Positions 53,437 to 64,000 of a stretch of DNA of 64,000 nucleotides are shown in pieces (the first letter of the stretch is position 1; each line of letters opens with the position of its first letter). This stretch comes from Tomocerus qinae (lineage: Eukaryota; Arthropoda; Collembola; Entomobryomorpha; Tomoceridae). A program made the position numbers and the translations under genes. Where the stretch lies: assembly GCA_020055645.1 (NCBI GenBank), contig CM034547.1:37799909-37863908 (forward strand). The letters are read 5' to 3'. Below the pieces are notes generated by a model, which saw nothing but the letters and a program-made list of their open reading frames with translations, had not been told where the DNA came from and searched no databases.

Positions 53437-55435
53437 TTTATTCTGCTTTCTATTACTCTAAGCCCTGGAAAACATCAAATATATATTACATGTATATCCT
53501 TTCTTTTGAATCATTTGCTATTTAATTAAGTATAAATGAAGGGTGAATGGTATTTTTAAGCAAATTCTCAGTTAGTAGAAAAGTATAAATTAATGTTTTC
53601 AATAATGTACCCCAAAGCATACCTTCATGTGCTGAATTTAGTACATGGAGGTAAGCGTTGGGGTACATTATTAAAAACATTAATTATATATAATTAAATT
53701 ACACAGATTTTACACTCTTTACCAGAAGTGAGAAGCAAGAGTGGAGTCGAGAGATTTTTAAAATCCAGTAGTGTTCCTTACAAAAGTGAAATGCAGATGA
53801 AAAATTCAATTCAACCTTTTTCTTATGTTGTTATCGAATACTTAAAAACTTTAACATTGGGACAGTTGATTTCCCACGTATGATTATTACATTTATTGAT
53901 TATGTATGTCAGGTAAACATAGCCACTTGAAAATGTTCTGATAATAATTCATATCAAAGGTTTATAGAGTAGTATACCTAATAATAGTATAGCATTTTCA
54001 GACTCATATGTCAATATTATACTACTTGTTATACGGTACGTAGCCACTAATTTTATCAGGGAGGGTAATAATAATAATAACCACTTACAATTTTAGCCTT
54101 TATTGAAAAAATCCCCCTTTTTCTTGAATTTAGTGGAACTATGTTCAAAGCTCACTTGTGTAAATAAATACGCGTCTATATCTTTTTATGCATTCATATA
54201 AGTCAAATGTATACTAATAAATATTTACATATAAATAAATACAAAAGAATTTCTTATTTAACTTTCAAAGGAGAGATATAAGTAAAAGACAATTCTTGTA
54301 TTTTTGATGCAAAGGTGAGAACTTGGCCAAAAACCTAAACATGAAAATAATCGTACTCGTATTGACGGTTGACATCATCATTCTATTTATTTGCTGAGCT
54401 ATTATATTACATCCACTTATCTAATTCTGTTGTACGATAATATAAGCATAAATTATAAATGGAACAGGGCTTATCAGATGAAAAAAATGTTCACGGTTTT
54501 AACACACCTGTCCAATTAACAGTAAACCTTACATTAGTATGATTAATTCTTGAGGTTATTATTCACCAATATGTTTATAATACAATTCACTTACTCTGTA
54601 TTAAGTTATTTACACCTATACAATAAATAACCTTGTTACAACAATATCAAACACTTTATATCGTTCATAATCATCACAACATATTTCTATGAAAATTACT
54701 TCTTTACACGAGCTTTCCCATGTCTAGTCCTTAGGACGTTACGAATTAATTACTATTATTATTTAAAATACATATACTTATACATACATACAATGTAAAT
54801 TGCTTTGAACCAAAAGGTAACTTAATAAATACCTAATAATTCGATTGTTTGGAACAGTCGACATTATTAACATCACATTATCATATACACATATAAACCC
54901 CTATTTTGTGACCATAAAATCATATAATACTTCTACGAATCTATAAATCTATATGTACGTAGGAACGTTACGTCGAACGCACGATACGAGCACCTATCTA
55001 TTCTGCAACTCCTTGAATATGACACAACACAACAGTTTTATTGATATTTTTGGAACATTAGATTAGGTAAATCGTAGAATATGGCAACTGAAAAACTTCT
55101 TCCCGACAAAAATACGTTTATCATAAATAAATATTATAAATATATCCCTTAAATCTTCCAGAAATTTATATTTTAGACATTCATTTTCATCCCTATTTCA
55201 TATCTAAATTTAAGAAATATCTTTATGTACTTATCGTATTTTAACAATAAATTGTATATATTCAATTTAATAACATTTAAAAAGGGTATTTAATGATCAA
55301 GGTACGGTACTTAGCCTCCAAGTATGGAATTTTGTAACTATTTGGCAATTTATGACTTAACATGTTACTCCAACCATATAGTTGTCGACAATGGATCCCA
55401 TTTTCGCCATTGAGAAATCCAAAATGTCAAAAGAA
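53437..55435. other. Spacer between the two MGST1-like genes
   Basis: AT-rich spacer holding the promoter of copy 1 and the 3' UTR of copy 2. Apart from the hairpin listed at 53588-53686 and a short (AAT)n tract near 54070, nothing is recognisable. Confidence 0.4.
53588..53686. repeat. About 100-bp imperfect hairpin
   Basis: Two arms of about 46 bases fold on each other around a 7-base loop (GAATTTA near 53634). The outer part pairs almost perfectly (AATAATGTACCCCAA with TTGGGGTACATTATT). The inner part pairs with wobbles and a few mismatches (ACCTTCATG with CATGGAGGT). The size and near-complete pairing suit either a short palindromic MITE or a pre-miRNA-like precursor; the sequence alone does not decide. 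Confidence 0.6.
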
Positions 55436-56525
55436 CTACAAAAAGTGGATTAACACTTTGTAAGACATGTACACATTGATAAACATTCCTGCTGACCAAA
55501 GAAGAGCTCTTTGAGGCTGACGAGGAACAAGGGCATAAAAAACTGTATGGGCGAACCGAACCATTGTGAAGATCTTGAACAGCCAATTAGCCACATAGAG
55601 AGAAGGATTGGTGAAACAGTACATCAATCCAATGTGAAAGAAAGGAAGAATATTTTCCAAATCGTTCAGATGAGCTCTGTAAACATATTTAATATAAAGA
55701 AAAGGTTTATGGAGTCCTCAGTGTTAAGATTTTGGGGACAAGACAAGAAAAAGAAACTTAGAGTAGAGTTAGTTACTATGTTAAACTAAGAAAATGAAAT
55801 AAGGGTGATGAAAGTACAGAATTTTCACCTCCGAACACGCTCCACATCCGGATCATCAAGCTGCACTTTTAAGTTTTTCTTATCATGGGCCACATCTTCG
55901 GGATTAGCAAAAACCTAAATAAATGTATGAGAGTAGAAAAGTACCCAAAATGAAAACATCGTATGTTGCATTTAAAGATGACATGTCGGAGGATGTGTAC
56001 ACAAACTAGTTAATGGCGACATCCTAATATTTTTTATGTATTTAAAACTGTCAAATTGTTTTCAATATCTGGCGAAAGTGAATCTAAATATTAGCATTCA
56101 CAAAAGTTATGCGTGTATATATGTACTAAATATATTATTTTTAGTAGCTACTAAAAATAATAATTTAAAAAAAGTATTTACGAAGCTGTAAATTGTTTAC
56201 AGCCTTCGACTAAAACTGTTTCCGCTATAGTGGTTGTAGATGTGTAGCCGCTGTTATGCTGTTGCCGCTAACCCTCTATACCTCCCAAAGGCAACAACGG
56301 CAACGAAGTACCGCTGCCTAAATTCAGCCCAGCCTTTAAAGTTTGTATTTTGTATGTTGACTCACATCAATTAAAAAAATATTTTGTATCACAACTTACC
56401 CTTTTCTTGAATCGTTGTACAGCTGTCAGTAATGACATGATGAACATTTTTAAAACCAGCATACTGCTGAAATACGCAAAAGAAGCCAAAACCTCAGCAG
56501 GAAGTTCAATCTTCAAAGTGGTCAT
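55436..56525 (-). CDS. Microsomal glutathione S-transferase 1-like, copy 2
   Basis: Three exons, complement(55436-55676, 55829-55914, 56400-56525), give 150 aa with the same intron phases as copy 1. Start MTTLKIELPAEVLASFAYFS, then VQRFKKR spliced to VFANPEDVAHDKKN, then DDPDVERVRRAHLNDLENIL across the second junction. The C-terminal half has IGLMYCFTNPSLYVANWLF and VPRQPQRALLWSAGMFINVY. It is a member of the MAPEG family with four predicted membrane segments. It differs from copy 1 mainly in the loop after the first helix and in the last two helices, so the tandem duplication is not very recent. Confidence 0.93.
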
Positions 56526-56739
56526 TATCAGCGATGTAAAAGAAGCTATTAAAAAGTGGCCAGTACAAGATAAATCGAGTGCAGTAACCAGAAGGCAGGG
56601 ATGTGAGGGCAATTGGCGTAGTAATAGAACCCTTTTCGACGTGGTTAGATAAAAAAATGCCCCTCAGTATATAAAAAATAAAACTTACTACAAAATTTTG
56701 AAATCAAGTACTTTGTAGTAAAAAAATATGCTGATTTCG

Positions 56740-57665
56740 AAAAAAGAGGCCGTTTTCAGAAAAAACCAAAATTGTGGGTGTGGCTACCAAACCCGTCTAG
56801 TCAATTTGATGGCATTAGGCCCATAGGTACCAATTTGAAATTTCAAAAACGTTAATGTCGTAATAATTAATCATTGATCCAAAACATGAGAAAGAGGGGA
56901 GGGGCAACCACACCCATTTGGTGAACATAGTTGTATTTTACTACCAATTTGGATTTTGAAGTTTCAAAACATGCTGATTTCGAATAAATTAGTCATTTTT
57001 ACCAAGTCTGAGAAGTGGGTGGGGCGATTCCACCCATTTTCTAATATCTATGCAAATCAGCTGTCAAATTCTATTTTGAGGTTTTGGAACATGCTGATTT
57101 CGAATAAATTAGTCATTTTTACCAAATCTGAGAAGTGGGTGGGGCCGGACTACCTATTTTCAAATATCTACACAATCAGATTTACAAATTTTATTTTAAG
57201 GTTTTCAAACATGCTGATTTCGAATAAATTAGTCATTTTAACGAAATTCAAAAAGTGGGTGGGGCCAACATACCTTTTTTATAATATCTATACAATTAAG
57301 CTGTCAAATTCTGTTTTGAGGTTTTGAAACATGTTGATATCGAATAAATTAGTCATTTTTACCAAATCTGAGAAGTGGGTGGGGCCGGACTACCTATTTT
57401 CAAATATTTACACAATCAGATTTGCAAATTTTATTTTAAGGTTTTCAAACATGCTGATTTCGAATAAATTAGTCATTTTAACGAAATTCAAAAAGTGGGT
57501 GGGGCCAACATACCTTTTTTCTAATATCTATACAATTAAGCTGTCAAATTCTGTTTTGAGGTTTTGAAACATGCTGATTTCAAATAAATTAGTCACTTTA
57601 ATGCAATTTGAAATGTGGTGGGTTCTCCAACCCCCACCTTTTCTGATATCTGTAAAACTAAGCTT
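56740..57665 (+). repeat. 120-bp repeat array, left (plus orientation)
   Basis: About seven to eight units with a 120-bp period. The best copies (57085-57600) alternate between two subtypes: one with ACCAAATCTGAGAAGTGGGT and GGACTACC, one with ACGAAATTCAAAAAGTGGGT and CAACATACC. This makes a 240-bp higher-order unit. Outer units at 56740-56960 and 57600-57665 are degenerate. The period is a multiple of three, so spurious 40-aa repeat ORFs appear; I do not consider them genes. Confidence 0.93.
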
Positions 57666-57976
57666 TCAATAAATTAGACATTTTGAGAAAATTTGGCAAA
57701 TTCTTTTATTATTTATTTAGTTAAGTATGTTGGTATGTTTACATTTACAACGGAGATATTATCTTGTAACATAAAATTCAAACGACCATCTAAATAACAT
57801 TTTAATAACAACTATTGAACATTATTAACTAAAGTAATTATATTTCAATCAAATTAAGGTAACAAAAACTTAACGAAATTCAGTATTTTTTACGGTTTAA
57901 TCCAAGTATGCTACGATGAAATTAGTCTGAAACTGAGATTCCTTAGGACCAAAACTGTAAACCTATTCCAATAGAC

Positions 57977-58212
57977 GAGTTTCTTCATATAAGTCTTCTG
58001 GTTGATTTTGGACGTCACTAAGGGAGAATCATCGATCTTGCGCTGCCCCACCATTGCACTGAATGAAACCTGTATGTAAAGTGCACATGCTTTGACTGAC
58101 TTTACATACAAGTTTCCTTCAGTGCAGTGTTAGGGCATCTACCGAGCGCAAGAACGATGATTATCTTTTATTGACGTCCTAGATCCACCAGAAGACGTAC
58201 AAAAGGAAACTC
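57977..58212. repeat. Large imperfect palindrome (about 235 bp)
   Basis: The sequence folds on a centre near 58095. Matching blocks include GTCTTCTGG (57993) with CCAGAAGAC (58188), GGACGTCA with TGACGTCC, AATCATCG with CGATGATT, CTTGCGCT with AGCGCAAG, and TGTATGTAAAGT with ACTTTACATACA near the centre. The arms extend outwards to GAGTTTC/GAAACTC. It begins just after the C-terminal end of the hAT transposase remnant. It could be a nested foldback MITE or a structural part of the hAT-related element. Confidence 0.85.
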
Positions 58213-58229
58213 AACCATTAAACAGCTGT

Positions 58230-60155
58230 TTAGAAAATGCTACTTTTTGGGAAGTATTTTTTTTCTTCAGCAATTTTTGGATGCCTGCCACCTTGAAACT
58301 TTTCATCATCTGCCCTAACAAACCCAGCCTCAACAAACTTCTTGGCATATTTCATGAAATCAAATCTGTCTATGTCAGGACCATTAACTCTTATTCGGGT
58401 CACCCTTTCGAGTACATCTGGTTGTAATTTGTTTCTCTTTTTTGAGGCTGTGTCCCCTACAACACTAAAAATTCTTTCCGCATCTGAGCTGCCAAAACCA
58501 GTTGAAATCACTAATTGTATAATGTTTCTAAGGCTATCAGTTATAGTCAAATCATTATCCTTGTTCTTCAAAACAATTGGCCAAAACACTCCCATATCTG
58601 CATCAAAATTTTGAACAAGTTTTTCTTTTTTAATTATCTGTGTCTTTAGGATTAACCATTCGGATTTTAATTCCTCACATTCATTTAAATTATAAAAGTG
58701 ACAGACACCCAAAATATCAGATGCTTCGTCAAAAAGAGTGTTGTTTTTAGTAAATGAAGTTACAATTTTGGCTTCGTTATTAGTAGGATCACATTCATTT
58801 GTGACAAATAGTTTGTTATTAAAAATGTCAAACTTCTTAAAGGATTCCACGTCAAAGTAATGCTTTAATTCAACAATTAAACTATCATAAAGCTCAGCCC
58901 TAACAAGCGAAAGTTGTATTGTATTGTCTGGGTTGCTTGTAAGATGTATATCTTCACGGTACTGAACGCTGGGACAATTGTCAAACATATCTAAAGTGCA
59001 CTCTTCTGGAACACATACATCCTTACATGAGCACTTTGAGAGGAATTCAGATAAACGAGTCCCCGGACTATCTTTTTATTTATTAAGTTCATCAATACCT
59101 TTTTGGACGACTCTACTCTTCTCAGCTAGCAACCCCGATTGTTGTTGAAAGCTTTTTGACATCATTTTAAAAACGGTCAATAAGTCAACGAATTCATGAA
59201 GAACCGAAACGTATGATTTGTCAGCCAGGTTTTGATAAAGCTCTAATGCCTTGTCTTTAGCAGCCTTAGTGAATTCATTAGTAGTATCTTGACTTATACT
59301 GAAGGTATCAAAATAAAGGGCTTGATAATCCTTTCGAATAGCATCAAGTGCCAAAAATTCTGATGCAGCCCATCTAATGTCGATGTGCTTTAAAATCCTA
59401 ACCAGATTTAAGCCTAATTCGTTCGCAATGTTGACCAAATGAAGCCACTTCTTTGCCCCTCTGGAAACATAAAAATTGTAAAATTGGTTAATACCTTTTT
59501 CAAATTTAGCGAAGTAATGAAATTTGGGATTTTTAGATTTTTGGATTGCCCTTTGAAGCGCTAAATTTATTCTATGCGCCATACAATGTAGACGCACTAA
59601 CTGTCTGCCAACAAATCTTGTTAGATATCCGAAAAGTCCCTCATTTATGGAAGTCATTGCAGAGGCACCGTCGCTCAAATACACTTGTAAGTTGTTTCTG
59701 AAAAAGTTAAAAAACCCTGGATAGATTTTTTCGTCTATTTGCAATGCACTTTTTAACGAGGTAAACATTGCTATAGCCCGTTCACCTTTTGTAAGTTCAA
59801 TCAATCTGTAAAAGTATACAACCGGTTTATTATATTCAATTGTCTGTATCGAAACAGTCATATATGCTATGTTGTTTATTTCCGATGTATCTACTATTAA
59901 TGAAAAAGGGCATTTCTTCGCTTGTTAGAAACTTTAACAAAGTTTCATGAAAGCTATCAGATATAACAGACATAATATTTTGGGCGGCAATGCGGTCATG
60001 ATGATGGATACCCAAACTGACACCCATTATCTTACCCATTTTCATCATTAAATCATGGAACATGAACGCTAAACCTCCTTTAGTTTCAACATATACTGCT
60101 AAAACAATATAACCTGTGGGCTTATAAAGAATGTATTCATTAACTTTAGTTTTAC
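58230..60155 (-). pseudogene. hAT-superfamily transposase, decayed core
   Basis: Minus-strand hAT catalytic region with visible breaks. N-terminal part (60155-59905) includes KMGKIMGVSLGIHHHDR. A T-run near 59905 shifts the frame exactly before the first catalytic Asp motif LIVDTSEINN. The next part holds the second Asp motif YLSDGASAM and LVRLHCMAHRINLALQRA. An in-frame TAA at 59076-59078 interrupts it, after which the same frame stays open to the C-terminal dimerisation motif SSDAERIFSVVGDTASKKRN and a stop at 58230. The damage is small (one frameshift, one stop), so inactivation is recent or partly due to sequence error. The zinc-finger part expected at the N-terminus lies in the adjacent upstream ORF, which ends immediately before. 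Confidence 0.88.
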
Positions 60156-62092
60156 TTATAATTTCAGGTATTCTTCCTCCGTTGCTGCCAATGCAATTTC
60201 CCTCTCTAATTTTTCAATCTCAATATGAACATCATCTATGGAGTGCCCGGCAATCTGCTTTTCGTTATCGTAAATTATTTTGGACAAATAGCCAGCTTCT
60301 GTCTGTATTCCCTTTCTCCTCCTTATATCGATTCTATTGCCTTCTTTATAATAGTTTACGCATTTCTGACAAAAGAAACCAGCGGGCTTTCCGTCAACGA
60401 ATCTTACATTCAACCACCGTTGAATGCTACTTCTTTGCAATAGACGACTTTTAGCTGGTAGGTAAGGTTGACATAATTCAATCCACGAAAGATCAAATGT
60501 ATATTGTTCATAAGGTGGTGTATAAGTTGGAACGTATCCTGCAGTATTAATACTTTGCAAATTTTTATCAACCATCATTTCTTGCTCCATAAACGCTTCG
60601 TCATCATTTATGTTATTAGTACAAGATGTTTCAGCCGCACTTATGCCTGATAAAACTGCTTCTCGAAACAATGTTTGAGATACATCTCTATATCTTTCAA
60701 CAGGGATATTTAATATGTCAGGTTCACAACCTCTAATAGCAACCACCGGGACCGGTGATGTTGGAGCAAATGGTGCTACTTCATCAATTACATCTTCTAA
60801 AAAAACATTTTTTCCATTTAAGCAATCGTTTACTATACCAGGAGTGGGTTTCGCAAGCTTAAAATCTTCTGGAACAAAAGGAAGTGTTGTTGTACTGCAC
60901 CTGTTAAGACTGAGATCTTCGCCTTCTGACGTATCCCATTCTCTCAAAAGATATAGCTTTTTGCTGTGTAAAATATTATCGTACGGCCAAAATTTTTCAA
61001 AAACTGTACAACGATTAGTAAAAGCTCTTCTCCCATAGACAACCATATCTTGTAAATGTTCTCGAATGAGCTGGTAGTTTTCGTCTAAAAGTGACATTGG
61101 CACATATTTGCCATCAGGCCCTTTTTGAAGCTCAAATTTTCTCAACGTTTTAGGACTCTGAGCATACAATAGAAGTATAGCATATGGGGCATCGTCCCCT
61201 AAGGGAATTATATTATCGCTATAAACACTTTTTACAATGTCAGATTTTAAATTGATATCTACGTTTTCAACATTCGAAGCCCCTAAGACAAACAATTGCT
61301 CATCTAACGCTTTAAACTTGGCAGTCTTAAGATCAATATAAAACTCAATTACTGGATTTAGGTAACCCCGTATTATTAAAATTTTAAATCCATCTAGAGA
61401 CTGAGCCTTTTTCTTTGCAGAAGGCTTATGACAATATTTTTCTAGTTCAATAAATTGTTTTGTGGTGTCTTGTTTGACTGAATCGATGTTGATCTCATTT
61501 AGAACAATTCGGCAATGTGTGGACGGCGAGATTGGTTCATATCCCTAGGAAAAAACAAAATTTCAAACGATTTAAATTTGATTGCTGATTAAAACAATCG
61601 TAAAATTCGAATTAATACCTCGGGGGAATTATAGTTTCACGGTCATTTTGTGCGAAAATCGACGTAATTTCCCGGAAGGGGAATTATTTCGACACGGGAC
61701 GGGGAATTGTTGCTTTAAAGTCTACATTTTTTACCGTAATATTCGTTATAATACCCCACATCCCAATGCCATTGTTTTTGCTTACTTTCTCTTAGTACGC
61801 ACGTACCAATAGCTTTTAGTTTTCACCAGGGAATTATTTAGATACGGGGAATTATACATTGAAAGACTGCTATTTACAGAGGAAATCGATATAGTTCTTC
61901 GCCCAGTGAATTATTTCTATGTAGGAAATTATAAGAATTATTACGATAGTATACTTTCCAGCTGAAAGTATTATTTATTTAACTTACAGCAATTCCTTGG
62001 GAGCTTATAGTGTTATCAAGGTTTCCTTTTGTAACATATCCAGTTGCTGCAGCAACAAGTGACAAGGCGATTAGCCTCCGCAAACACAGCAT
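60156..62092 (-). CDS. Signal peptide + LTD-like domain + hAT-type zinc finger ORF
   Basis: Two exons, complement(60156-61544, 61988-62092), joined in phase 0 by a GT-AG intron, give 497 aa without a stop. Residues 1-18 (MLCLRRLIALSLVAAATG) look like a signal peptide. Residues ~44-265 resemble the secreted lamin-tail-like proteins of arthropods: RIVLNEINIDS, QFIELEKYC, FVLGASNVENVDINL, then LSLNRCS and FKLAKPTPGIVNDC. The C-terminal part reads WLNVRFVDGKPAGFFCQKCV and later GHSIDDVH, which is the C-x2-C ... H-x5-H pattern of hAT/TTF zinc fingers (~405-475). The ORF ends at a TAA directly before the hAT catalytic remnant, and a one-base shift there would continue it. The exon 1 ATG lies immediately after an acceptor (TTTTACAG), so a 5'-UTR exon should exist. 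The LTD assignment rests on memory of the motif pattern only. Confidence 0.6.
61610..61945. mobile_element. Degraded MITE-like insert in intron
   Basis: The 443-bp intron of the LTD/zinc-finger gene contains repeated motifs of the type GGGGAATTATTTCGACAC and GGGAATTATTTAGATACGG. Their arrangement recalls the subterminal GCGGAATTATTTCGATACG motifs of the pogo-like element at 25957-26798, and an ATCGATATAGTTC segment near 61886 resembles that element's terminal repeat. No clean terminal repeats or target duplication are visible, so this is probably an old relative of the same family. Confidence 0.4.
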
Positions 62093-62635
62093 CTGTAAAA
62101 TAATAAGAATTTGAAATGATCCATAGAAAAAAAAATATAGTCAATGATTTTGTTGTAATAAATATGACAAATGTAATGTCTTACCGTTGCAGGCCAGCAA
62201 ACGTACTTCACAAATGTCAAATCCCGATTATGGCAGTGATAGCTTCGAACGAACGCTTCAAACTTTCTATACTGATTAAAATCAAATTTCCTACTGCAGA
62301 GTATAGCTTGGAAATGCCCTCAGTAGGTTATTTGTGGATTTTGACCGTTAAAGAATTGTTTGCCTATAAGCGCATCTAAAGGGGCCTATAATATGCAATA
62401 TAGGGCTATGCTGCAGAGGGAATGGGACACGCAATGCATTGGTTGGATTGTTGGAATAGAAAACAAAAGACCCACTACTCACACGCCGTTCATTAAAAAT
62501 AGATTAGATACCCAAATGTTTCATCGTTCATAACCAATACAAAATATACGGAGTATGACAACTTTAAGTAGAATTTAATGTGTTTAAAACGCACATTCAA
62601 TAATTAAATTTTAGTACTGGAGTGATTGTACAAAT
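62093..62635. other. Upstream flank of the LTD/zinc-finger gene
   Basis: Non-coding AT-rich stretch between the exon 1 acceptor and the right-hand 120-bp array. It should contain a 5'-UTR exon and promoter, but neither can be placed. Confidence 0.35.
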
Positions 62636-62639
62636 ATTA

Positions 62640-64000
62640 AAAAATGGATGGAGTTGCCCCACCCAATTTTCGAATTTCATTAAAATGACTAATTTATCTA
62701 TTATTCAGTATGTTTGAACACCATAAAATAAAATTTGTATGGATAATCAAATTGTATGGATAATATAAGATTGGTAGGCTGGCCCCACCCACTTTTCGAA
62801 TTTCGTTAAAAGGACTAATTTATTCCAAATCAGCATGTTTCAAATCCTCAAAACAGTATTTGACAGCTTAATTGTATAGATATTAGAAAAAAGGTATGTT
62901 GGCGCCACCCACTTATCGAATTTCGTTAAAATGACTAATTTATTCGAAATCTCTATGTTTAAAGACCTTAAAATAAAATTTGCAATTCTAATTGTATAGA
63001 TATTAGAAAATAGGTAGGCTGACCCCACCCATTTTCTCAGATTTGGTAAAAATGACTAATATATTCGAAATCAGCATGTTCCAAAACCTCAAAATAGAAG
63101 TTGACAGCTTAATTGTATAGATATTATAAAAAAGGTATGTTGGCCCCACCCACTTTTTGAATTTCGTTATAATGACTAATTTATTCGAAATCAGCATGTT
63201 TGAAAACCTTAAAATAAAATTTGTAAATCTGATTGTGTAGATATTTGAAAATAGGTAGTCCGGCCCCACCCACTTCTCAGATTTGGTAAAAGTGACTAAT
63301 TTATTTGAAATCAGCATGTTTGAAAACTTTAAAATAAAATTTGTAAATCTGATTGTGTAGATATTTGAAAATAGGTAGTCCGGCCCCACCCACTTCTCAG
63401 ATTTGGTAAAAGTGACTAATTTATTTGAAATCAGCATGTTTGAAAACTTTAAAATAAAATTTGTAAATCTGATTGTGTAGATATTTGAAAATAGGTAATC
63501 CGGCCCCACCCACTTCTCAGATTTGGTAAAAGTGACTAATTTATTTGAAATCAGCATGTTTGAAAACTTTAAAATAAAATTTGTAAATCTGATTGTGTAG
63601 ATATTTGAAAATAGGTAATCCGGCCCCACCCACTTCTCAGATTTGGTAAAAGTGACTAATTTATTTGAAATCAGCATGTTTCAAAACCTCAAAACAGAAT
63701 TTGACAGCTTAATTGTATAGATATTAGAAAAAAGGTATGTTGGCCCCACCCACTTTTTGAATTTCGTTAAAATGACTAATTTATTCGAAATCAGCATGTT
63801 TGAAAACCTTAAAATAAAATTTGCAAATCTGATTGTGTAAATATTTGAAAATAGGTAGTCCGGCCCCACCCACTTCTCAGATTTGGTAAAAATGACTAAT
63901 TTATTCGATATCAACATGTTTCAAAACCTCAAAACAGAATTTGACAGCTTAATTGTATAGATATTATAAAAAAGGTATGTTGGCCCCACCCACTTTTTGA
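62640..64000 (-). repeat. 120-bp repeat array, right (minus orientation), runs off window
   Basis: At least eleven units of the same 120-bp repeat as at 56740-57665, here in reverse orientation. Both subtypes occur (CGGCCCCACCCACTTCTCAG and TTGGCCCCACCCACTTTTTG). Four consecutive copies at about 63230-63660 are almost identical and all of the first subtype, showing a recent local expansion. Units become more diverged towards 62640, i.e. towards the transposase side. Confidence 0.95.

Larger units (their letters stand above)
56690..64000. mobile_element. Candidate large hAT-related element (right end outside window)
   Basis: The interval is bounded by two arrays of the same 120-bp repeat in opposite orientation (left plus, right minus) and contains hAT transposase sequence between them, plus a large palindrome. 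This is the layout expected for a DNA transposon with long, array-type inverted ends. The left limit is guessed from a small inverted repeat (TACTACAAA...TTTGTAGTA) at about 56688-56723. No target duplication can be tested because the right end is not in the window. Two independent satellite insertions are an alternative. Confidence 0.35.

Noticed and set aside
56956-57567. Open frames with 40-residue repeats (MLISNKLVIFTKSEKWVG type) in the 120-bp arrays, both sides
   Set aside because: The period of 120 bp keeps any stop-free frame open. No start context, splice context or family similarity supports a protein; the same sequence is inverted at the right edge.

Overview
The window is AT-rich, intron-containing metazoan DNA, most likely from an arthropod. 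Two PL-family lipases, an AA15 chitin-active LPMO, MAPEG/MGST1-like enzymes, pogo- and hAT-type DNA transposons, a short TTAGG-type telomeric motif and many short introns (about 70-80 bp) all fit. A springtail-like hexapod or a related small arthropod is my best guess, but no marker gene fixes the species. All gene models were built by hand from splice sites, reading frame and remembered family motifs; no database search was possible.

Region 1 (1-24.2 kb): one giant minus-strand gene for a secreted Ser/Thr/Asn-rich, mucin-like protein. It has a signal peptide, a unique N-terminal region, two short-period repeat tracts (24 bp and 36 bp) and about 31.7 near-identical 630-bp (210-aa) repeats that run off the left edge. 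A single missing G near 4820 breaks the frame. Region 2 (24.2-29.1 kb): a 157-bp hAT-type MITE with an intact 8-bp target duplication, a non-autonomous pogo-like element with perfect 17-bp TIRs, then the six-exon NIPP1 (PPP1R8) homologue, whose first intron appears to be GC-AG.

Region 3 (29.1-42.2 kb): a pyroglutamyl-peptidase I gene (+) with its catalytic triad intact, and a GATAD1-related chromatin-type protein (-) with AT-hooks and a long acidic tail encoded by a 30-bp minisatellite. Region 4 (42.2-56.5 kb): a secreted or membrane enzyme neighbourhood. It holds two paralogous lipases flanking a four-helix membrane protein with an internal duplication, a complete seven-exon AA15 LPMO, and two tandem MGST1-like genes on the opposite strand. 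Lipases and LPMO would suit extracellular digestion and the MGSTs membrane detoxification, but a shared pathway is inference.

Region 5 (56.7-64.0 kb): a transposon-rich block. Arrays of a 120-bp repeat lie in inverted orientation at both sides (56.7-57.7 kb and 62.6-64.0 kb). Between them are a roughly 235-bp palindrome, a decayed hAT transposase, and an intact two-exon ORF that joins a signal peptide and a lamin-tail-like (LTD-like) domain to a hAT-type zinc finger. This is the best candidate for an unusual, possibly undescribed arrangement: either a host gene segment captured by a large hAT element or a host-transposase fusion gene.
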